From Cenarchaeum sp. SB0662_bin_33 (GTDB taxonomy: Archaea > Thermoproteota > Nitrososphaeria > Nitrososphaerales > Nitrosopumilaceae), in assembly GCA_009840065.1 (NCBI GenBank), contig VXON01000008.1:8515-13765 (forward strand): a stretch of DNA of 5,251 bases, written 5' to 3'. The position numbers and the translations under genes are program-made. The notes under the pieces are model-generated. The model made no database searches. It was not told the origin of the DNA and saw nothing but the letters and a program-made list of their open reading frames with translations. Position 1 is the stretch's first letter. Each line of letters begins with the position of its first letter. Shown piece by piece: positions 1 to 5,174 of this stretch.

Positions 1-1081
1 CCTTATCTCCAACCGGACCCTTATCTCCAGTTATACCCTTATCTCCAACCGGACCCTTATCTCCAGTTATACCCTTATCTCCAACCGGACCACTGCCTCC
101 CTTCTCACCCGTGGAACCCTTCTCACCCTTAAGACCAACCGGCCCCTGCGGACCTTTTATCCCTTTATCCCCGATATCTCCCTTATCTCCAGTAAGGCCT
201 TTCTCACCCTTAAGACCAACCGGCCCCTGCGGACCCCGTTCACCCTTATCCCCAACCGGACCCTTATCCCCAACCGGACCCTTCTCACCCCGGTCACCCT
301 GCAATCCCATTGATCCCCGGTCTCCCATAACTCCCCGCTCTCCGGGCAGTCCTGGAGGTCCGGATGCTCCAACCGGTCCAACAGCCCCCTTCTCACCTTC
401 CGGCCCCGGCAGGCCTTTATCCCCCTGAGGTCCTCGAGTACCAACAGGTCCCGGCGGCCCCTGAGGTCCTCGAGTACCAACAGGTCCCGGCGGCCCGGCA
501 GGCCCCTGAGGTCCTCGAGTACCAACAGGTCCCGGCGGCCCGGCAGGTCCCTGAGGTCCTCGAGTACCAACAGGTCCCGGCGGCCCGGTAGGTCCCTGAG
601 GTCCTCGAGTACCAACAGGTCCCGGCGGCCCGGCAGGTCCCAGACTTCCTACAGCCTTTGCAGAAGCCGCTTCTCTGGAAGAGATGCCCGTATCAGGCGG
701 TGATGGTCTGGGAGGCTCATTTGGTGGTATTGGTAGTCTTGTAGTGTCAGGTTTGGGTTGTGTATTATGTTTCACATACCGGTCAGTCACAACTTTTACC
801 ACTGAATAATTACTTGAAAAGATATCCTTGATTACAACCCATACGGGACTATTTGCAAAGACCGACTCCGGCAGCGGCCTGTCCTTATCTCCTAGCGTTA
901 TGGTAAATGTACCATCGTCTACCTTTAGGTGAAACTGGTTATCCCATAAAGATGGAATCTCGTTTTTTCTGACCGATTCTTTGGTGGGATTGACTTGGCA
1001 TATTGTAACATGCGCCTCGTATACACCACTCTTGTCAAATGGGGCCTTTCCGGTTATCTGAATGGCTGATGGGTACTGCAT
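1..1081 (-). CDS. Collagen-like Gly-X-Y repeat protein, C-terminus beyond left edge
   Basis: The frame opens at an ATG at 1081 (in-frame stop TAG seven codons upstream) and stays open to base 2, giving 360 codons with no stop. Residues 1-100 are non-repetitive and beta-rich, with a stretch around 46-85 (LWDNQFHLKVDDGTF, then TLGD, PLPESVF, PVWVV) that resembles beta-sandwich domains at the N-termini of bacterial repeat or fibre proteins. Residues 107-130 are a proline-rich linker, and 131-144 a short Ala/Ser-rich joint. From residue 145 every third residue is Gly for 72 triplets without interruption, the hallmark of a collagen triple helix. The helix has a Pro-rich part (148-219, GPAGPPGPVGTRGPQ units) and then a charged part rich in GDK, GEK and GER. 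No signal peptide or membrane segment is visible, so secretion is not shown. Likely a trimeric fibrous protein; its role is unknown. A C-terminal domain may lie outside the window. Confidence 0.88.
   Translation of the reverse strand, partial: MQYPSAIQITGKAPFDKSGVYEAHVTICQVNPTKESVRKNEIPSLWDNQFHLKVDDGTFTITLGDKDRPLPESVFANSPVWVVIKDIFSSNYSVVKVVTDRYVKHNTQPKPDTTRLPIPPNEPPRPSPPDTGISSREAASAKAVGSLGPAGPPGPVGTRGPQGPTGPPGPVGTRGPQGPAGPPGPVGTRGPQGPAGPPGPVGTRGPQGPPGPVGTRGPQGDKGLPGPEGEKGAVGPVGASGPPGLPGERGVMGDRGSMGLQGDRGEKGPVGDKGPVGDKGERGPQGPVGLKGEKGLTGDKGDIGDKGIKGPQGPVGLKGEKGSTGEKGGSGPVGDKGITGDKGPVGDKGITGDKGPVGDK
2..91 (-). repeat. 36-bp tandem repeat encoding GPVGDKGITGDK, 2.5 copies
   Basis: Two full 36-bp copies (2-37, 38-73) and a half copy (74-91) are identical in sequence and continue to the window edge, so the true copy number is unknown. 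Each encodes GPV-GDK-GIT-GDK. A looser duplicate of four triplets (GPQ-GPV-GLK-GEK/K) also recurs at 119-154 and 200-235, 81 bp apart, with only the final codon differing slightly. The charged collagen segment therefore grew by duplications of several different unit lengths. Confidence 0.93.
425..640 (-). repeat. 45-bp tandem repeat encoding a collagen 15-mer, five units
   Basis: Five head-to-tail units lie at 425-460 (36 bp, one Gly-X-Y triplet short), 461-505, 506-550, 551-595 and 596-640. Each full unit encodes GPAGPPGPVGTRGPQ. Units 506-550 and 596-640 are identical; 551-595 and 461-505 each differ from them by one base, one giving GPT for GPA and the other silent. All units are multiples of 9 bp, so gain or loss keeps both the reading frame and the Gly-X-Y register. 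Near identity at the DNA level points to recent duplication or ongoing homogenisation. Confidence 0.95.
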
Positions 1082-1103
1082 AACATAATTTTCATATATG
1101 TGC

Positions 1104-1111
1104 TATTTTTA
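1104..1111 (-). promoter_or_regulatory. TATA-like box of the collagen-like gene
   Basis: On the minus strand TAAAAATA lies at -30 to -23 relative to the ATG at 1081, inside an A-rich run. That spacing puts the transcription start at or next to the ATG, as in leaderless archaeal transcripts, and supports the chosen start codon. No Shine-Dalgarno is seen. The gene therefore probably has its own promoter instead of depending on the small ORFs upstream. Confidence 0.55.
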
Positions 1112-1178
1112 CTTTTTTAGGGCATGTTTGCATCTCATACCTGTGATGATTGGAATTATCTGATACATCATAGACTAT

Positions 1179-1192
1179 ATTACATATGTAAT
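1179..1192. promoter_or_regulatory. Perfect 14-bp palindrome upstream of the collagen-like gene
   Basis: ATTACATATGTAAT reads identically on both strands. It sits directly after the stop codon of the 40-residue ORF and about 100 bases before the ATG of the collagen-like gene. AT-rich perfect palindromes of this size are typical binding sites for dimeric helix-turn-helix regulators, but chance occurrence in AT-rich intergenic DNA is possible. The rest of 1082-1178 holds the TATA-like box and no convincing ORF. Confidence 0.3.
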
Positions 1193-1315
1193 TCACGAAT
1201 CCAATCTCTTGATGCGGCTGCCTAGTAGGGCCACAAGTTGATGCCTATACGCGACAACATTTTCGAATTCCTCCCGCAAGAACAAAGGATTTGTCCCTAC
1301 AATATCGTTGTGCAT
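1193..1315 (-). CDS. Small 40-residue protein, unknown function
   Basis: ATG at 1315 to TGA at 1193-1195. The ATG follows the stop of the preceding 65-residue ORF by one base, the spacing of translationally coupled genes in an operon. An in-frame stop lies four codons upstream, so no longer start exists. The product, beginning MHNDIVGTNPLF, then forms one likely amphipathic helix (LREEFENVVAYRHQLVALLG) and ends in basic SRIKRLDS. No family is recognised. Coding support comes only from the gene-like composition and the tight linkage. It could also be a chance ORF or a remnant of a longer gene. Confidence 0.42.
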   Translation of the reverse strand: MHNDIVGTNPLFLREEFENVVAYRHQLVALLGSRIKRLDS

Positions 1316-1316
1316 C

Positions 1317-1514
1317 TTAGAGTTTTACCACTCTGGACTCCGCTTGGCGCCTTATTGGGGGATCATGGACAATCATATAGGATACATTTTCGTATATAAT
1401 TGAGGCTATTTTATGGCAGCCTTGCGTGGTATTGCACAAATAATATTCGTGACATCTTTTCTGTCCGTGCATTAGTCTGACTTGAACAGCTGTATGTTTT
1501 TGGGAAAGAACCAT
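1317..1514 (-). CDS. Small Cys/His-bearing 65-residue protein, unknown function
   Basis: ATG at 1514 to TAA. The centre of the protein (residues 21-34) carries Cys-His, Cys and Cys-His in the order C21-H22, C27, C33-H34, which could hold one metal ion but matches no named zinc-finger class that I recognise. After this comes a likely beta/helix stretch (IASIIYENVSYMIVHD) and a basic tail. It is divergent from the TPR gene with 41 bp between the two ATGs, and a TATA-like box in the correct orientation lies upstream. The adjacent 40-residue ORF begins one base after its stop. Codon choice looks normal for the window. Function cannot be assigned. Confidence 0.5.
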   Translation of the reverse strand: MVLSQKHTAVQVRLMHGQKRCHEYYLCNTTQGCHKIASIIYENVSYMIVHDPPIRRQAESRVVKL

Positions 1515-1524
1515 TCACGAATAA

Positions 1525-1531
1525 TATTTAA
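1525..1531 (+). promoter_or_regulatory. TATA-like box of the TPR gene
   Basis: TATTTAA lies at -31 to -25 from the ATG at 1556, the spacing expected for a leaderless archaeal mRNA. No ribosome binding site is visible between it and the ATG, which fits leaderless translation and supports the ATG as the true start. Confidence 0.55.
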
Positions 1532-1543
1532 CAGGATAACGTC

Positions 1544-1550
1544 TTAAATA
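1544..1550 (-). promoter_or_regulatory. TATA-like box for the small-ORF pair
   Basis: TATTTAA on the minus strand lies at -36 to -30 from the ATG at 1514, which would leave a leader of only a few bases. It is the exact inverse of the TATA-like box serving the TPR gene. Slightly farther out than ideal for a leaderless transcript. Confidence 0.35.
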
Positions 1551-1555
1551 ATATC

Positions 1556-2713
1556 ATGACAAAATCTACCAAAAATCCTCCAAAAAAACCAGATGATACA
1601 CAAAACCCACCCAAAGACAGCATTGAGGTGTCCAGGGGTGGTGTAACATCGCTAACCGATGAGGATTACAACCGTAAGAAACTCTTCAAGAAAGGTATCA
1701 ACCTGATGGCGGATGAAAAACTAGAGGAGGCGTGTGAGGCATTTGAGCAGGCGTTGCGTATTGACCCACAGAATGTTGAAACCTTGTTAAAACTAGGATA
1801 TGCCCGGTTTCATATAGGCAAGCATACGGAGGCGTTGGCCGCCTACGACCAGGTTCTGGATATTGATATTACTCATCCTGAAGCGTGGAATCTGAAGTCA
1901 CTGGTGGACTATGAACAAAAAAATTATTCAAAGGCGCTAGATGCCGTACAGAATGCGGTGGATTCAGATCCTAACTTTGGCATGGCCTGGTACAACAAGG
2001 CATGCTATCTGTCGTTACTGAGCCAGATACCCGAGTCATTGGATGCCCTGAAGAGATCCATAGAGATAGATGTAAAGAATGCCCGCAAGGCAGTCAAGGA
2101 CCGTGATTTTATCAATGTCCGTATAGAGGAAGGCTTTAAGCGAATAATCGAGGTTGTGGCATTAGAGTCGATACGGCAGGGGTACCACACACTTGGTTCC
2201 ATAGTATGGACCACACTCTTGAACAAATCGGATGTGGAAGAGGCCCTTGCCAAACTACAGGAGAGGGGTCTGATCACACAACATGAAAAACGTGAGGGAT
2301 TTCATCGCATACCAGTGTATGATCTAGCAAAACAGATTAGTGACAATATTACTGTTGAAAAACGCGGCTTTCTGGGGCTTACACGCAAGAAATTAACCGG
2401 CCCGATACAGAGTTTCAGAGTTCTCAGCGAGTCTGTTCAGATAGCAAAGACTGCAATAGAGGAGGAGGATGTGGAAGAGACGATGAAGAGTCTGGATGTA
2501 TTTGTAAACTCGGACAAATGCGGACCTGTAATGATAGAGCAGTTCTTTGACGAACACAGGGATATCAGGCTTTGGCGTGCTAGGCTGGATCATAGGGGCC
2601 GGGACTATCTCATAGAGAACAAGGATCGCATGTTAAACGTGTTGGAGAATGTGGGAGCTAGCGTGACAAAAAAGATGCGCAGCGGCTCTGATGATACGTC
2701 GGATAACCTCTAG
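1556..2713 (+). CDS. TPR-repeat protein with winged-helix-like segment
   Basis: A 385-residue soluble protein without signal peptide or membrane segments. Residues 1-35 are a Pro/Lys/Asp-rich, probably disordered leader. Four TPR units follow at about 41-72, 73-106, 107-140 and 141-174, each with the small and aromatic residues and the closing D-P or equivalent (ALRIDPQ, AVDSDPN). Residues 175-190 (KDRDFINVR) are the kind of capping helix seen after TPR arrays. Residues 195-260 look like a winged helix: helices around IEVVALESI, TLGSIVWTTLL and VEEALAKLQERGLI, then a wing-like EKREGFHRIPVYDL. The C-terminal 125 residues are charged, probably helical and unrecognised. TPRs mediate protein contacts, and a winged helix would allow DNA binding, so a regulatory or scaffold role is inferred. 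It is transcribed alone, divergent from the small ORFs and convergent with the reductase gene. Confidence 0.9.
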   Translation: MTKSTKNPPKKPDDTQNPPKDSIEVSRGGVTSLTDEDYNRKKLFKKGINLMADEKLEEACEAFEQALRIDPQNVETLLKLGYARFHIGKHTEALAAYDQVLDIDITHPEAWNLKSLVDYEQKNYSKALDAVQNAVDSDPNFGMAWYNKACYLSLLSQIPESLDALKRSIEIDVKNARKAVKDRDFINVRIEEGFKRIIEVVALESIRQGYHTLGSIVWTTLLNKSDVEEALAKLQERGLITQHEKREGFHRIPVYDLAKQISDNITVEKRGFLGLTRKKLTGPIQSFRVLSESVQIAKTAIEEEDVEETMKSLDVFVNSDKCGPVMIEQFFDEHRDIRLWRARLDHRGRDYLIENKDRMLNVLENVGASVTKKMRSGSDDTSDNL

Positions 2714-2716
2714 CTG

Positions 2717-2898
2717 TTATTGGGCATCACTCGTAATGATATTCTTTCTATCTAGTATGTTATATCCACTACCACAAGTCATGTCCTTGAGCATACTGTA
2801 TATGCCGAGGGGCATAAGTTCGTGGACACCTTTGCGTGTGGACTAGATGTGAAAATATCTATCTACTTTTGTTCTTGGGCATAATCAATAAACTGCAT
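2717..2898 (-). pseudogene. Possible decayed small gene between convergent genes
   Basis: Minus-strand frames here read like pieces of one small protein. An ATG at 2898 gives MQFIDYAQEQK then a stop at 2863-2865. A one-base slip in the A-run before that stop continues as VDRYFHI, a TAG at 2843-2845, and then STRKGVHELMPLGIYSMLKD and DMTCGSGYNILDRKNIITSD to a TAA at 2717-2719. An ATG at 2815 could alternatively start a 32-residue ORF in the last part. The composition looks coding, but one frameshift and one nonsense codon are needed to join it. No TATA-like box lies at the right distance from 2898. It could instead be chance. The rest of 2714-2965 shows only weak T-rich stretches (about 2741-2753, 2866-2876) that might end transcription. 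Confidence 0.28.
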
Positions 2899-2965
2899 GG
2901 CGGTTTACGCGTATACTGAGAGCATCATGCGTGAAAACTCTCCGCATCTTGACGGTTTTATCTGA

Positions 2966-4753
2966 TCATGCGGCGCATTCGCCACGACCGGTCTTTGTAT
3001 GATAACTGGCATCACTCCCATAGTCGGCAAAAAAGTCAGGATCTTCTTCTTTTGTGGGAGGTGTGGTGAGGGGAGCCAGATGGTTGCGAATATCCAGAAT
3101 CTTGACATCATCGGCATCCTGGCATACGCGATGTATCCAAGACTTTAATGTGTCTCCCTCCAGGGCATGCTCCTTGAACATATCGATCAGCTGCAGTATT
3201 GCGGGAATTACGCGCTTTGCCGGCATGCGCAGCAGGTTCTTACCCAGCATTGCCTGGCCATCGGCCCGGCCTCCTATGGACATCATGTATGATGGATACA
3301 TCTCATGGCCTAGCCGGCCACCTCCTCCAAAGAACCCCACAGTCGCTATTCCATGCTGACCGCATGAGTTGGGGCAGCCACTTATCTTGATGGATGACTC
3401 TGCTAGTGACTTGTCCTTGTCCAACTCCATCTCTAGAAACTTTCTCTGTATCTCCTTTGCCAGACGATGAGAGTTGGTCAGTGCTAGGTTACATGATGTT
3501 GTTCCAGAACAGCCTATGGGGGCAGCCATCGTGAGGGCTCCGGACTTTGCCAGTCCGGATTCGGACATCTTTGTGTACATGGACAATAGGTCATCCTCAT
3601 GCACGTACCGTATGGCAATATTTTGTATGAAGCCTAGGCGTCCTACGCCCTCTGCCGAGAACTCTCGTATCAGGTTGGCCACACTCTTTAGCTGGCCTGA
3701 TGTAATATCCCCGGCCTCCAGCATGGCAAAAACGGTTCTGTATCCTTTCTGCTTTTGCTTAAACGTATTTGTGGTCAGCCATCTTGCATAGCCTGCGGGA
3801 ACGTTGCCATCCTGGTGATTCACCCTGAGTGGCACCCTTACCTCATCGGTCTTGATCTCGACCGGCAGTTTGACCACAACCGACTGCGTGGCTCTTACCA
3901 TATCCCTCTCTTTTAGGACTAGATTCTGAAACTTCTCCCAACCCATCTGATTCACCAAATATCTGAGACGGTTACGTGGCATGTTTTTACGATCACCTAG
4001 CCTGTCAAATAATCTGACCACACTAATGGCCGTATACAGAACATTCTCCTCGGGTGTAAAATCTTCCAGCTGATGGCCTACGTATGACTTGTTTCCTAGG
4101 CCGCCACCGACAAATACCTTGAAGCCCCGCACCTCCTTGCCATCTACATGTATAGTTTTTGGTATGAGGCCCACATCGACTATGCGCGCCATCCCATGTT
4201 CCTCACAACACGAATAAGTAAACTTGAATTTCCGAGGCAGGTTTTGGTTCATTGGATTTCTCAAAAAGAATTTGGCAGTGGCATGTGCATATGGGGTCGC
4301 ATCAAATGACTCGTTGGGACATACACCGCACATGGGGCTGCACATCACGTTACGTATGGCATTACCACATGCTTCCCTAGATGTCATGCCCGCCTGCCCG
4401 AGTTCACGAAATACCTCTGAGACATCTTCAAGTACCACCCAGTGTAATTGGATGCTCTCCCTGGTGGATATGTGCGCACTCCCAATCGAGAACTGCTCAC
4501 TTATGTGGGACAACTTATCCAACTGGTGTGGATGTATCTCCCCTGCAGGTATCTTTACCCTTACCATTGCATAGTCTGAGGTCATGCGGGTGCCATATGC
4601 GCCATGCTGAAGCCTGTACCTGCGAAACATATCTTCGGGGTACTTTCCCTGGCGAAACAGCTTCACCGTTTTGGCAAAATCGTCGGCCTCCTCCATTCGC
4701 GCCCAGTCAATTACGGGAACATTCATCTTTTCTCGCAGACTAGTCTGACTCAT
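2966..4753 (-). CDS. Ferredoxin-type siroheme sulfite (or nitrite) reductase
   Basis: Catalyses six-electron reduction of sulfite to sulfide, or nitrite to ammonia, in assimilation; cytosolic, with electrons most likely from ferredoxin. The product is 595 residues from the ATG at 4753, the usual size of this family. In order: ferredoxin-like half-domain (about 52-117), siroheme/4Fe-4S half (124-280), second half-domain (317-392), second siroheme/4Fe-4S half (404-557). The cluster ligands are clear: C415-x5-C421 (GCSGTTSC) and C460-x3-C464 (GCPNSC). Anion-binding residues match the family: R98 in TRESIQLHW, R134 in CGNAIRNV, and K175 and K177 in LPRKFK. The K-x-K pattern leans towards sulfite. 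A TTG nine bases upstream (4762) is in frame, but the TATA-like box sits ideally for the ATG. The gene stands alone, convergent with the TPR gene; no siroheme-synthesis or sulfate-activation gene is in view. Confidence 0.93.
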   Translation of the reverse strand: MSQTSLREKMNVPVIDWARMEEADDFAKTVKLFRQGKYPEDMFRRYRLQHGAYGTRMTSDYAMVRVKIPAGEIHPHQLDKLSHISEQFSIGSAHISTRESIQLHWVVLEDVSEVFRELGQAGMTSREACGNAIRNVMCSPMCGVCPNESFDATPYAHATAKFFLRNPMNQNLPRKFKFTYSCCEEHGMARIVDVGLIPKTIHVDGKEVRGFKVFVGGGLGNKSYVGHQLEDFTPEENVLYTAISVVRLFDRLGDRKNMPRNRLRYLVNQMGWEKFQNLVLKERDMVRATQSVVVKLPVEIKTDEVRVPLRVNHQDGNVPAGYARWLTTNTFKQKQKGYRTVFAMLEAGDITSGQLKSVANLIREFSAEGVGRLGFIQNIAIRYVHEDDLLSMYTKMSESGLAKSGALTMAAPIGCSGTTSCNLALTNSHRLAKEIQRKFLEMELDKDKSLAESSIKISGCPNSCGQHGIATVGFFGGGGRLGHEMYPSYMMSIGGRADGQAMLGKNLLRMPAKRVIPAILQLIDMFKEHALEGDTLKSWIHRVCQDADDVKILDIRNHLAPLTTPPTKEEDPDFFADYGSDASYHTKTGRGECAA

Positions 4754-4774
4754 GAATTGCAATCATGCCTGCAC

Positions 4775-4784
4775 ATTTATAAAT
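4775..4784 (-). promoter_or_regulatory. Symmetric TATA box of the reductase gene
   Basis: ATTTATAAAT lies at -31 to -22 from the ATG at 4753, ideal for a leaderless transcript starting at that ATG; from the TTG at 4762 the distance would be about nine bases too short. The box is a perfect palindrome, so it could in principle also drive rightward transcription, but no ATG-started ORF of note lies at the matching distance on the plus strand. Confidence 0.65.
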
Positions 4785-5174
4785 TTTTGAGCATGGGAAA
4801 ATTTTGAACCGAACTGATAAATTACATCTAAAATGGACGGTTCTTGTCTATTTAGTCGACCCTACAAAGTCTCCACTAGCGCATGCCGCGGCTACAATCA
4901 TACAAAAGTGGTTATGCAGAAACCTCCATTTGGTAGCAAACCATCAGTTTGTATGCTCAGACCATCAGATAGTAAAACTATGCTATAGCGGCGTGCATAA
5001 GTTTATGCAGTACTAAAGTCGCCCATACACACTACTGAGATTGTATGTGTCTCATTTTTGGAGAAGTACACGAGTTATGTCTGTGCTACAAGATAGAATC
5101 ACGTATGCGGATGTAACAATATTGGCCTGTATGCATAGTAGTTATTTTACGGTCGTGGGAGTGTGCGGCAACAA
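4785..5174. other. Noncoding stretch between reductase promoter and right-edge gene
   Basis: About 390 bases with no convincing gene on either strand. The only longish ORF (4804-5016, plus) needs a TTG start and shows no motif. The stretch holds an inverted repeat at 4994-5009 and an 8-base direct repeat (ACCATCAG) at 4941-4948 and 4961-4968, allowing a base either side. No tRNA or other structured RNA was recognised. A minus-strand gene at the right edge ends into this region. Confidence 0.5.
4994..5009. promoter_or_regulatory. Perfect 7-2-7 inverted repeat
   Basis: TGCATAA and TTATGCA flank a two-base centre. The symmetry suits a dimeric regulator site, but the nearest confident start codon (reductase, 4753) is some 240 bases away and the nearest gene on the right ends towards it, so it might instead be a short hairpin or chance. 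Confidence 0.25.

Noticed and set aside
111..615. Proline- or leucine/arginine-rich ORFs on both strands (111-428 plus, 364-591 plus, 157-615 minus)
   Set aside because: They are out-of-frame or antisense readings of the Gly-X-Y repeat; only the frame starting at 1081 has Gly at every third position and a normal N-terminal region.
1..640. CRISPR array or satellite-like repeat
   Set aside because: Units are contiguous with no unique spacers and keep a collagen reading frame throughout.
1255..1285. TTCGAAT-like string suggestive of a tRNA T-loop
   Set aside because: No flanking stem, acceptor pairing or anticodon arm could be found on either strand.
2005..2593. Minus-strand ORFs inside the TPR gene
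   Set aside because: Antisense shadows of a well-supported coding frame.
2736..2846. 36-residue plus-strand ORF after the TPR gene
   Set aside because: Hydrophobic and featureless, with no promoter-like element at a suitable distance; the minus-strand reading of the same bases looks more coding-like.
2905..3117. 70-residue minus-strand ORF overlapping the reductase C-terminus
   Set aside because: It overlaps the reductase in another frame, and its composition shows no domain or promoter support.
3054..4743. Several plus-strand ORFs opposite the reductase gene
   Set aside because: All are antisense to a conserved enzyme with intact motifs and show no domain of their own.
4804..5016. 70-residue plus-strand ORF to the right of the reductase promoter
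   Set aside because: It needs a TTG start, has no upstream in-frame ATG and shows no recognisable motif. The symmetric TATA box could serve it, so it is not fully excluded.
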